DNA from: Bagarius yarrelli
Lineage: Eukaryota > Chordata > Actinopteri > Siluriformes > Sisoridae
DNA length: 64,000 nucleotides
Reading direction: 5' to 3'
Assembly: GCA_005784505.1 (NCBI GenBank)
Contig: VCAZ01000025.1
Location: forward strand, 4,840,001-4,904,000
The translations under genes and the position numbers were made by a program. Position 1 is the first letter of the stretch, and each line of letters opens with the position of its first letter. This document shows positions 31,368-42,700 of this stretch, in pieces. Below the pieces are notes generated by a model. It ran no database searches, had not been told where the DNA came from, and worked only from the letters and a program-made list of their open reading frames with translations.

Positions 31368-34300
31368 ATGCCTGGGTTTGTGTCTGATAAAGAGGAATCA
31401 GACCGTCTGATCGAGAAAGCAAAAATATGTCTAAGATTAGGACAGAAAGCGAAAGCCCTGCAGATGTTATACGAAGCACAGAAAATATTCCCCAGCACCC
31501 GAGCCAGAGGTGAGTAACTTTAGGATTTACATACTGGCACTAAAATAGAAAGTGCGGCGTCGAGATATTATAGCACGTCTCATGATCAACACTCGGCTCA
31601 GTTGTCCATTTGGGTCCTGGAAGACTTTTTCTTTTTCCATTGCCTGGGATTGAGTAGTTATTTATCCAAAATCTGATATGTTAAATGAAATAAACTGGCA
31701 ACTTTGAATAAAATAAGATTAATACACTTTTACTAGGTGTCTATGCACGCAAATAATGTGTATGCATTTATAAATGCGTTCATTATTACCTTTTACAAAA
31801 CTTTACTACAACCCGAATTACGGAAATGTTGAATAAAATGATAAATAAAAGACTTCCAAATCACATAATCCAATATTTTATTCATTATAGAAGATATGTA
31901 TTTAAACAGAACATGTTTAAACAGCACAGACATTTTATGACACTATATAAGCTCATTTTAATTATGATGCCTGCCACAGGTCTTGAAAAAAGTTGGCAAA
32001 GGGGCAACCAAGGGCTGAAAAAAGCAATACATTTTAAAAAGATTCAGTTGAGAGAACATTTATCACTAATCATGTTAATTGACAGCAGATCTGTAACCTG
32101 CTTAGCCATAAAGTGATGTCTTGGAAAGGCAGAGTCTCTCAGAAATAAAGATAGGCAGAGACGCTCCAATCTGTGAATGATGCTGGTCCAATGATTACAT
32201 CGTTTGGGTGACCGGGCTGATTACTTAACTCAAAACAGTGTCATCGTAAGAGTTTTCAGACAATTGACACTATACTAAGACAGTTAAACTTTAGAAAGCC
32301 CTTTCTATTTTAACACAGTAATATCTGTAATAGAATTTAATTCTAAATATGTTTAAGTGTGGAATATCGGTGTGTGTTCCTCACGGATCTTGGCAGAACA
32401 ATGGATTAGATTGGATTAGATTCAACTTCGGATTGTGTAAAGTAATGGAGACGCTGAAACTCAGTAAGCATCTAACCAGAATTGCAAAATGTAAGATCTA
32501 TTTAAATAAGTTTGTTTTGTAAGGAGGAAATAAGTTATTCTATGATATAAATAATTGTACTTAAATAATTGATTATTGTCTATTAAAAATATATATATAA
32601 AAAAAAAATTGACATGGCCTGGTAGAACTTTGTGTTATGCAAGATTAAAGTAATATCGTTTTTTGACTAATTGTATGACAGCAATCTGTCCATTTTCTGA
32701 TTTTTATTGCTTCTTGCGTTCAATACACTTTTTATATATTGTGTGTGTGTGTATATAGAAATGTATATCAGGTATATACACTGATAGAGTATGTAAATAC
32801 TGATAACAGTACAAGCTCTTTAGAAGTCAGTTTGGTTGACAAATCATCGTTTCCTACTCTGGCAACATTTAGTCCTCATTGATGCTATTGTGAAGAATGG
32901 GAGTGCAGCCGCCCCAGAAACTGAGCGTACATACACCCCTCCGCCTGGGTGGAGGAATACAGATGAAGATATTCCCAGTAGGAGGCCACACCAGCGTTAT
33001 AGTGCAGGAGATGCTAGTGACTCACCCAGTGAAGACAAAAAGACCTACACTGAAGAGCAGAGGCAGGGAGTATTAAGGTTTGTTTTATTAGGAAAATCTG
33101 TCCTTGTTCTATTACTGTTTTTCAGTGTGACCCTGAGCTTTTCTTTGTATATTGACAGGATAAAGCAATGTAAAGATTTCTATGAAATTCTGGGGGTGCC
33201 CAAGGATGCCAGTGACGAGGATCTGAAAAAGGCATACCGTAAGCTTGCACTGCGCTTTCACCCTGACAAGAACTGTGCTCCTGGAGCTACTGATGCTTTT
33301 AAAGGTATGGATTTTCATTCATAATCAGCATTTGTTAAAGTGTATTTCCTAAAATATCCAAGATTCTTTTTAGTGTTCGATATCTGGTAAGAGATGTTGC
33401 TCCATCTCTTGATCTTTTTGGCAGCGATTGGTAATGCCTACGCAGTGTTGAGTAACCCGGAGAAGAGGCAGCAGTATAATCAATATGGAGAACAGGGTGC
33501 TACAGAGACGACTAGTCACTCCTCAGCCCAGCCACGTTACACTTACACACACCACCGAACTTTCCATAGAGACTTTGAGCCTGACATCTCGCCAGAAGAG
33601 CTCTTCAATATCTTCTTCGGTGGAAGGTTTCCAACAGGTTAGTCTTTTGTAGCGTTGGGCATATTACTTTAAATTACTAATATAATTAGCTATAATCTCT
33701 AATTACTTCTCAAGAATAGTAATTGAGTAACATTATAAAAAGTAACTAATTACCAGGAAAATTAACTGTTGTGTTACTTCTTTAAAAATGTTCAAATATG
33801 TCAAATAACTTGAATGCCACTATTATTAATTAGGTAAAATGAATGAAATGGACACTGAATAGATTTAAATATAATAAATTGTATTATAAAACATTGTACA
33901 CTAATTGTCTTGTTTTTACCTCAACAAGACTTCTCTCTGACTCCTGACGTTTATCCGAACGTTATAACAGGGGAAACAGTCATTCTTTTTATTATTTATT
34001 ATCGACAAAAAACACTATTTATAACGTCTTTATTTCTATTAATACTTTTCAGGATATCTGTACAGACATATGTTTTAGATCTGATGCATGGGTTAAGACT
34101 GAAAAGTTTTTTACCCAGTATTGAGCTGTAAATATATATATTAAGCAGAAATTTATTAGCAATACAGGAATTATGTCAACTCATTTACATTATTGCAACT
34201 TTTTCATGACTGGTGAAATTTAACATGTACTTTTGTATGAAGGAAAAGTTGTATAAAAACATTTTACGCATTGTTACAGGAAACGTTCACGTATACACAA

Positions 34301-35900
34301 ACAGAGGAGCTTCGTATTCCCATTTCTACCAGCCGCGCAGACGGCGTGCATATGAGAGACGGGAGGAGGAAGTACAGGAAAACCGCAGCCAGGTTAGTCT
34401 CCATATTTATCACTCGTGGATCAATTATTGTATTTACAAACCCAGTCCTCAGGTCAGATAGTGTGTGTGTGTGTGGTTTGCTTTTATAGCCCTTAACGTC
34501 TATGTAGATAGTGTTGGAATATAGGTCAAATAATAATGACCTTATATAGACATGACACAAAAATAAGCAAAATTTTAGTAACTGTTTTTTATTCTATTTT
34601 TTTAATACTGATATTTTTTTTCATTTATTTAGAATACATTCACAGCCTTTCTGCAGCTACTGCCTGTCCTTGTACTCATCCTCATCTCTGTAATAACCCA
34701 GCTGATGGCCACTAACCCTCCCTACAGCCTGTTCTACAAACCGTGAGTGTGATTTTTTTATTTTTTTTTTTTTACCCCAAGCAGTGATTACACTGTACAT
34801 GTTTAATGCAGCCGTTGTTAACACAAATGTCTTGGCTTGGGTTATTATACAATAATAATGTAAAGTACAAATACGATTCCCTCCTACAGGTCCATGGGTT
34901 TGGTGGTGTCCAGAGAGACTCAGCACATGGGCGTACAGTATTATGTGGATAAGAGCTTTGAGAAGGAGTATCGTGGGGCGGCACTGGACGAGCTGGAGAA
35001 GACTATTGAGAGTGATTACATAGACCATCTACAGAGCAGCTGCTGGAAGGAAAAACAACAGAGTAAGTATGCTCAAGTTCACTAACAATCCAGCTTCATT
35101 ATTATAATGCAGTCCTCATTTTTATATGATGTTATTTCATTACATGTTCTATAATTAAATAGTAATGGTGTATGTATAAGTTCATAATTTATGACGTTTT
35201 AAATAGCACATTACATTTTTGTGTACCAGCCAACATCACCTAGTCTAAATGCTATGATTACAAACCCAGGACCAACATGTTATGCAGCTGGTATAACTGT
35301 GTGGGCTTCTAATAGAGATTATAATTCACATGTATTACATCTTTAATTGTAGCACATTTACTGGGAAGTGGTAGCGCCGTGGTTAAGGTGTTGGACTACT
35401 AACTGGAGAATTATGGGTTAGATTTCCCCCTAGGCAAGGCCCTAACCCCCAATTGCTCAGTTTTATAAATGAAAAAAAAATGTAAGCCGTTCTGGATAAG
35501 AGCGTCTGCCAAATTCTGTAAATGTAATTCTTGGCACCACTGCTGGGCCCTTGAGGAAGGCCCTTAACCCCCAACTGCCAAAAAAAAATTACACAATATG
35601 ACGATATATTTTTCAAATATGTATTTTAAAATTGTGTGTTACGAGTGGTGTGTGTATATATAAAGCACTATGGAAGTCTGAACTAATTGCCCCAAGGGGA
35701 TAAATAAAGCTCTGTGTAAATGGAAAATGTACCTGTTCACTTGTACTAACAGTGTAGAATTTGTTCACTTGTCAGAGTCCGACCTGACTAACCTGGGTCA
35801 GCTTTATCGTGATGAGCGGCTGAAGCAGAAAGCAGAGACCATGAAGCTGGACCACTGTGAGAAGCTACAACGCTTTGTGGGCCGCCAAAGGGGCAACTAA
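31368..35900 (+). CDS. dnajc18: DnaJ homolog subfamily C member 18, 8 exons
   Basis: ER-membrane J-domain co-chaperone of the DNAJB12/B14/C18 group; it stimulates Hsp70 ATPase. Exons: 31368-31509, 32873-33077, 33159-33304, 33425-33637, 34280-34392, 34633-34742, 34890-35062, 35776-35900 (TAA). All junctions are in frame, giving 408 residues. Domains: N-terminal helical repeat-like region (residues 5-45), a polar linker, a J domain from about 117 (YEILGVPKDASDEDLKKAYR) with the catalytic HPD at about 150 (RFHPDKN), a linker with DISPEELFNIFFGG, a membrane helix at about 278-300 (LLPVLVLILISVITQLM) and a DUF1977-type C-terminus (YRGAALDELEKTIESDYID, SCWKEKQQ, YRDERLKQKAE). The C-terminus matches DNAJC18 better than DNAJB12/14. 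Unlike the human protein as I remember it, it keeps the longer DNAJB12-like N-terminus. The intron after exon 2 is only 81 nt and is open in frame (see findings). Confidence 0.92.
31805..32200. mobile_element. Decayed DNA-transposon end in dnajc18 intron 1
   Basis: TACAACCCGAATTACGGAAA followed by GATGCCTGCCACAGGTCTTG and AAAAAAGTTGGCAAAGGGGC resembles a common fish Tc1/mariner-related repeat beginning TACAACCCCAATTCC. The transposase fragment at 5020-5400 may belong to the same family (inference). Confidence 0.5.
33078..33158 (+). other. dnajc18: 81-nt dnajc18 intron, open in frame
   Basis: Donor AAG|GTTTGT and acceptor GACAG. The length is divisible by three and contains no stop in the dnajc18 frame; its reading is strongly hydrophobic (LLGKSVLVLLLFFSVTLSFS). 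Removing it joins VLR to IKQCKDFYEIL exactly as in the family, so it is normally an intron. Confidence 0.8.
35358..35529 (+). repeat. L2-tail SINE
   Basis: GGGAAGTGGTAGCGCCGTGG head, CAAGGCCCTAACCCCCAATT, tail GTTCTGGATAAGAGCGTCTG. Lies in the last dnajc18 intron; a partial second copy follows at 35530-35580. Confidence 0.8.
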
Positions 35901-36922
35901 AGACCCTGCATCCTTTTATTAAATATATTAAAGGTGTTAACTTTTCTGATTAATCTTTGCAGTGATTAATCACTTTATTTAAAGTAAAGGATGGAGATTT
36001 TACTGGAAATGCTGTGCCTTTTAGTCCTGCTGAATCTTTTAAAGGCAACAGCATCTGTAAAGGCGAAATGCACTGGAGTTGCTGGAAGCGATCAGTTTGA
36101 TCAGCTTTTTGTGACGATGAAACTTGGCCTTATCACAGAGAGGCATGAGGTTCGTGTATTTGTGCCACAGCTGGATTTTATTTCCTTACATTAAGGAATT
36201 AGGCTTCAGGTGCACTGATATTTAGATTCTTGTGTAAACCATATTATTTAATTAAATTCCTGAGGTTTTTAGTAGTATAGTATAGTACATACTTGTTAAG
36301 AAACTTCTTATTTAACTAATATATTTTGTCCTTTTTAATGTACACTGATTTACGGTTCTTTCAAATGAATCAGGCTGAAGAGTTTTCGGGTGTGAACACT
36401 AGGTTTGTTTTTGTTTTCTTTGATTATTCTAAGGTTAAATGATTACAAAATACACATCCCCAAACTACTGCTTTTAAAAGCTTTTTCAGATTAGATAGTC
36501 ATTTTCATAAAGGTTAAAATATTTTGATTGTTTTATTTGATGCGCATTACTTAATGTCACAAACTTTTTTGTGGAAAAGAGAAAACTAGACATTTTATGC
36601 TCCAAAAACTGTGCCAGGTTATTACATCTGTCATATTTTTTTTCCAATCTCTATACTGATATTTTAAAGAATATTTTTAAGCTGCATGCAGTCCAGTTAG
36701 AGTTCAGTTCTGCTTTGTGTTACACACCCATGCAGCAGGTTAGGACCCAACGCTATTTATTTAAACTGACACCTGTTTATGTTTGTATTGTAAATATGTT
36801 ATACCTCATGTTAAATGAACACTAGGTCTGAAATTCTGAATGTAAAATCCTGTTTAACCCAACATACTGTAGCGCCGGACTGCCATGCTGAATGCTTGGC
36901 AACGCAGCATATACTGTCAGGA

Positions 36923-36928
36923 AATAAA
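36923..36928 (+). terminator. dnajc18: Candidate dnajc18 polyadenylation signal
   Basis: AATAAA about 1 kb after the stop. An earlier ATTAAA lies near 35918, so either could be used. Confidence 0.4.
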
Positions 36929-37011
36929 GCGAGAATGATTAATGAGAGCCCTAACTGGTGACTCACTCTTTTCACATCCCAAATTCTACAATAAATTACT
37001 GTACAGTATGG

Positions 37012-37135
37012 GATGTGGTAGCTCAGTGGTAAAGGTGATGTGCTCAAAAGATTGCGAGTTTATTTCCCAGGACCACCAGGTTCTGGGCCCCTAACCCTTC
37101 ACTGCGTAGTGTATACAATAACATTTAATGTAAGA
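37012..37135 (+). repeat. SINE fragment
   Basis: GGGATGTGGTAGCTCAGTGG head (A-box-like), CAGGACCACCAGG, and GGGCCCCTAACCC; the tail is incomplete. Confidence 0.6.
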
Positions 37136-37259
37136 CTTAATGTAAAGAGTTCCACTTTAATACCACCGAGACTTCCTTATAAACGCTGAGGGTAAAACTG
37201 CATATGTCACTAGACACTCACAGTGACAGTCACTATGCGGGCTGTCACTGAACTTCATA

Positions 37260-37430
37260 AGTGGGCAGTGGTGGCTCAAATGGTTAAGGTGCTGAGTTGT
37301 TAATTAATCTAAAGACCCGAAACCACCGCCAAGTCAACCACTGTTGGGTCCCTGAGCAAGACCCTTAATCCTTCCTGCTCCAGGGGCGCTGTTTCATAGC
37401 TGACCCTGTGCTCTGACCCCAATTTACTAA
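37260..37430 (+). repeat. Second SINE family (GGGCAGTGGTGGCTCAAATG head)
   Basis: Head GGGCAGTGGTGGCTCAAATG, body CCTGAGCAAGACCCTTAATC, and a distinct 3' part GGGGCGCTGTTTCATAGCTG then CCTGTGCTCTGACCCCAA, unlike the L2 tail. Same family as 57098-57290. Confidence 0.75.
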
Positions 37431-37874
37431 GATTATTATATTATAAGATGATTGGCTGTTAATTCTGTCACTAATAATTAAATTAGTATAAATCAGGTGT
37501 AAGGTGTTTCAGCTAAAGGGCAGTGTTATCTGTAGAACTGGCCCAGACCTCAACATAACTAATTAAAGACTATTTAGAGGACATTAATTAATAAAATAGA
37601 TTTTAACTAAATTATATAAAACTAAATAATAAAATGTAACTTAATAGTCAAGAAAACGTTTTACACATTTTTTATTGGCAGAAAGGCTCACCTGACCCAC
37701 TGTGTATAAAAAACTTCACTCATTAGTCGGTAATTTAGTCATTCGAGAGGGGCAGCCTTAAAAAACAGAAAATACGACCAGCTGTGCTAAAGGGGGGAAA
37801 CGACGCAATAGGGGGTGCGACCTGCAACACCATACGGGATTACGGGATCGGATATGTTTTGGATTGTATATGGA

Positions 37875-37947
37875 GGGGGATTAGCTCAAATGGTAGAGCG
37901 CTCGCTTAGCATGCGAGAGGCAGCGGGATCGATGCCCGCATCCTCCA
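37875..37947 (+). tRNA. tRNA-Ala (AGC), copy 1
   Basis: A 73-nt cloverleaf. The acceptor GGGGGAT pairs with ATCCTCC and contains the G3:U70 wobble that identifies alanine tRNAs; the discriminator base is A. The anticodon stem CTCGC/GCGAG encloses TTAGCAT, giving anticodon AGC. A-box-like TTAGCTCAAATGG and B-box-like GATCGATGCCC are present. A TTTT tract follows within about 10 nt as a Pol III terminator. No intron and no encoded CCA. Confidence 0.95.
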
Positions 37948-38108
37948 AACAACCTTTTCGAGAAGCTGTGTCCAGTGCGTCTGCGTAAGTTACGGCTGGT
38001 TATTGTACTCAGTTAATTATTACTGACATAAATCAGATAAACCACCCACAATAAAATAGTTATATATATTAACTCTAACAGCAGCTTATACCACCTTTGA
38101 GTCAGACA

Positions 38109-38181
38109 GGGGGATTAGCTCAAATGGTAGAGCGCTCGCTTAGCATGCGAGAGGTAGCGGGATCGATGCCCGCATCCTCCA
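38109..38181 (+). tRNA. tRNA-Ala (AGC), copy 2
   Basis: Differs from copy 1 by a single base (C to T just before the T stem) over 73 nt, with the same anticodon, G3:U70 pair and promoter boxes. It is followed by a T7 tract (38190s), a strong Pol III terminator. The flanks of the two copies do not resemble each other. Confidence 0.95.
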
Positions 38182-39296
38182 AGCTGAAGTTTTTTTCTTT
38201 AACTTACATAAAACAATAAACGTCGCAAAAAAAAACTAACGTATAATCAGACGAGCATATTTTCCCAAATAAGCGATTATTATGCGTCAACTTAATGATA
38301 ATAAACGAAGTCGCCCTGTAGATGGCGCTCATGTATTACAATTTTACATATTACATGTTTAACAGCGCATAAAAATGGAAGTGTATATAATATAAATATT
38401 TTGGTGTACACGTTCCTACCAAGTAATCCTGTAAATCACAACAGACACAAGATTAGAATCATCTAAAACACATATATAAAAATAATAAAAAACTGATTAG
38501 AGACACCAAATAAACTGGTCACTGAGTGCAAAGGTACAACCGAAATGCAATCAATGAGAATATAACATAAAAGAGAACCAACACTTGTTTGAAATGTGAT
38601 CTAAAACTCGAGAAATGACTGAATCTAATCTGCTGCGTATTTAGCTTTTATAACCACAGACGGAGCGTCAGTGCAGCAGGGGGCGCTGTGATTCCGGCTG
38701 AGCTTAAAAATCTCGGCTTTCTTCAGTGAATTCTTCATTTTTTTTTAAGGAATCGGTTAAACTTACCAAAAAAAAGTTTTCAGCCAAGTCAACTCCAAAA
38801 CTGAACACTAAAATAATCATAAATCTGTCTTTTTACCTGTTTTATAATTTTGCCTAATTTATAAATAAAACCTATAATCAGTACAAATTGCAGTTTGCAT
38901 TATTTTATAGTAATACAATTTGTAAATATATTTAAATAAACACGAAAGTGCTAATTTCTTACCAACACTATCTCTGTCGTAGAACTTCAACAACAGTTGT
39001 ATAACCGTGTTTAAAAATATATTTTTATAACATTATTGTGACATTTATATATGTGTGTGTGTGGAGACGTATTCATAATGTCCTCAAATAATGTGTTAAG
39101 GATTTATCTTGCTGGTTATGACTAATAAATGTGTGCATAATTAATATGTAACGTGTTGTTAAAGAATATTTTTACATTATTAGTAAAGAAAATATTTTTT
39201 GGGGGGGGGCAAAAATTTTTTATTTATTAAATGTTTTTATTTGAAATGTACTTTTTATTTAGAGAATTAGGGGTCGTCACATTTTTAGAGACAGGA
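38182..39296. other. Intergenic, AT-rich
   Basis: Between the second tRNA gene and hnrnph1. No gene or recognised repeat seen. A short G9 run lies near 39202. Confidence 0.6.
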
Positions 39297-39421
39297 GAAT
39301 CGACTCTCGAGCCGACTCAACGAGTCGATTCGTCTCGTACAACGGAAATCGTAGAAGAAGAAGAACCGCTGTTACCGGAAGTGGTGCCTGAGTGAAACAC
39401 GTTAAATAACTGCGAGCGGCG
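39297..39421 (+). promoter_or_regulatory. hnrnph1: hnrnph1 promoter and non-coding first exon
   Basis: CpG-rich and TATA-less. It holds a perfect 10-bp inverted repeat, GAATCGACTC (39297-39306) and GAGTCGATTC (39322-39331), then a consensus ETS/GABP site ACCGGAAGTG at 39374-39383. A donor (GAG|GTATAG) near 39422 pairs with the acceptor TTCCAG at 39760, so exon 1 is probably non-coding. Confidence 0.6.
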
Positions 39422-39770
39422 AGGTATAGTTTTATTTCGTTGCTAACTTATATTTAGCAGTCGTGAAATCGTACAGTTAAATATATTTTTTAATTTACAT
39501 ACACTTATTTTTACTTGGCGTACTATTTCAAGATACCAAACTGCGCTTTTTTTCCTTTTCCGCTGAGGCCTGGCTTTACTATATTGGTTAGCGCCATTTG
39601 CTTTTTGGCCTTTGTTCTGTTGATGTTAGCGACAGGAGCTCCTTTAATCCTGTGAAAACTGATCAGTTTGTTGTTTAACTTATTTGTTTAATTTGGCACG
39701 AAAAAAAGTTTTTCTTGTTTTGTAATCTAAGCCGTGTTGTGTTTTTGTGTTTGATTCCAGAGTTGTGTTT

Positions 39771-42700
39771 ATGATGGCTGAAGATGAGGGGTTTGTGGTG
39801 AGAGTTCGGGGGTTGCCCTGGTCCTGCTCTGTGGATGAAGTGGCCCGGTTCTTCTCTGGTACGGATGTGTAAATAACCGCGTAATTATTTGCTTTTAGTT
39901 TTTTATTTATTTATGAATTTTAACTGATGTTTGACTGCGTGATTTTTCAGATTGTAAAGTGGCTAATAACGGGACGAGTATCCACTTCACCTACACCCGA
40001 GAGGGCAGACCGAGTGGAGAGGCGTTTGTCGAGCTGGAGTCAGAAGATGACCTGAAAATCGCTTTAAAAAAGGACAGAGAAACGATGGGACACAGATACG
40101 TGGAAGGTATTTACAAAATTACAGACAACTTTTTTTTTTTCAGATATCCTGGAATATCATTTTATAAAACAAAAAATTCAAGCAGATTTTCCAAAATTAA
40201 ACCATAACAATTATAATATTCTAATTGTTATATTTATCATCATGTTCCAAACTTAAAGTTCATCTTAAAGGACATAAAATGCCCCACGGCGTCAAAGGTA
40301 TAAGCGACAAATGATGTAATTTACCGGAATCGTGTTCAGTTTTGCTGCTTGGAAAAATCATTGGTTCGATTCTCAGCCACTGCTGGGCCCCCCGAGTAAG
40401 GCCCTTAAACCTAAACCGCTCAGAAACTAAAGAATTAGAGGAACAGATGACCAAAATGGGTTTTATCTGAAAGTTCGAGTCTGTTTCTCCGGAGTAAAAC
40501 ATTATAATCACATTTCTATCATTTGACCGACGTTTATTCAACTGAGCAATTAGCGGTTAAGGGCCTTGCTCAGGGGCCCAACAGTAACTTAATGGTGCTG
40601 GGAATCAAACCCTGATCTTCCAGTAAGCAGTCCAGCACCTTAACTACTGCGCAAACTAAACAGACTGTTATTAGCTGTGACGTGAATAAAGGAAAGTAAA
40701 GGCCCGACGTCCTGTAGCTACCATGTCTTCCTGTCAGGCTTAAAAAGTTTTTTTGTGTTTTCTCCTAAATGTAACAGGTTAATTGTATGTAATTTTTTTT
40801 TTGCACCAGGGAGTCATTATCAGATATGTGGGGTATTAAAATGGGTTTAAATACGCTCGATTTTTTTTAATTAGAAGTGAGGGTTTTTAAACACTTTTTC
40901 AGCGAAGCTTCCGATCTGTTAAAGTGAAATCTTGCGAGGCAAAGCATGCGCAGTGGTGGGAATTGGGTAAATTGGTGACCTCTATAATAGAACGTTCGGT
41001 TTGAACCAAATATTTGTACAAGTTATAATTTGATTGTTGTGGCTTATGATGATTTGTGGTTTTTTAAAAATGTCTCCTTTATAATATTCTACATTAAAAA
41101 TGAATGTCAGGCTACTTACGCCTGACATAAAGGAATACCTAAAGAACGCTTAAAGAGGCAACCAGGAGTTTAAAATGTTAAGAGTTTTACAAGGGTAAAG
41201 GGTTGTGATTTTTATTTATTCAGTTATTTTGTGTTGTATTTATTTTTGGTAATACAAGCAGACACAACAGATAAGAACATCTGGATATTAATTCAGGTTA
41301 ATCCAGTTAGATTGGGAAAAATATACTTGGGTTTAAAAAAAAATATAGGGTCAATGTGAGTTGCTTCTTGTTCTGTCCTGTCGCATTAAGAAAATATTTT
41401 CTTTTTCAAACAGTATTTAAATCCAATAATGTTGAGATGGACTGGGTTCTCAAGCACACCGGTCCGAACGGTCCAGAGACTGAAGGAGACGGACTGGTGC
41501 GTCTGCGTGGCCTGCCTTTCGGCTGTAGCAAGGAGGAGATTGTCCAGTTCTTCTCGGGTAAGTCACTGCTGAACATGACTGAACAACAAAAGTTGTTAAA
41601 TAAAAGAGCGAGAAAGCAGTGTTTAAGTGCATATTTGAGCGTTAGCATGTTGACATTTTAATGAGTAATTTCTGGATGTTTCGAAAAGCATTCGTAATGT
41701 CAATTGACAAGACAATTCCAATGTAAGGTTGTCTGATCCAAGCTCAGACCAGCCTCAATGCAATAAGTTGTCAGTTTATATGGTTATGATTTTTGTTATT
41801 ATTATTGTACATATGATGATTTTTTCAGAAACATAAAAAAAAGTAAGTAACCATGTGAATGGGCATGTGATTTAATGTGTCCCCCGCTGGGGTTATCTGT
41901 CCTTGGGTTGAAGGGTTGGAAATCGTGCCAAATGGGATAACATTGCCGGTGGACTACATGTGGAGGAGTACGGGGGAGGCCTTCGTGCAGTTTGCTTCAC
42001 AGGAAATAGCTGAAAAGGCTCTAAAGAAACACAAGGAAAGAATAGGGCACAGGTGGGGATGGTTGGTGGGTTCGGCTGCATTTCTTATGGAATTCACTGC
42101 CTTCAGTCATGATGCCTGTTTGCCAGACACAGATTAAGCCAAGCTTGTGACTGAAGTGGCCTTTAGGAAGGTAAGTCAGAGCCTTGACTTAACCTGTGCC
42201 TTGACAACTGGCCAAGAATGTTTTAACACTTTACACACACTCACACACACACAAGTGTCATGGACATGCACACGTCTCCAGAAGAGGAATCTCACCACAT
42301 CATGGGTTGTATATGTCCTTTTTTTTTATTTATTTATTCATGTTTAGCTGAAAATATCAAGGCTGTTACTTTTTTTTGCAACACTGCTTCTTCTGGTTAT
42401 TATAAATTTGCTTTGTTTAAGTTAGATTTTTTTTGCAGACAGAAGTAGGTGAGAAGAAAAATGAGAAGTTAATTTTTGGATCATAATTATGTGGGGCCCA
42501 ATTACCTACCAAAATTCATGCACACCCATTCTAAAAAGGTTTCTGAACCTCCATAAATAGATCATTTCTTTTCTATTTGTTTATTGCGAATTGAATTCAA
42601 ACATTTCCATTTCTGTTTGGCTACAAGATGGGAAAAAAATGGAGGATGCAAAATGGCTTTTTTTTCCTTAAAATCTGGAGATGTTTTGTGCAAAGGTCGT

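Noticed and set aside
36571..36825. 84-codon ORF downstream of dnajc18
   Set aside because: No domain or splice context; in the 3' UTR/intergenic region.
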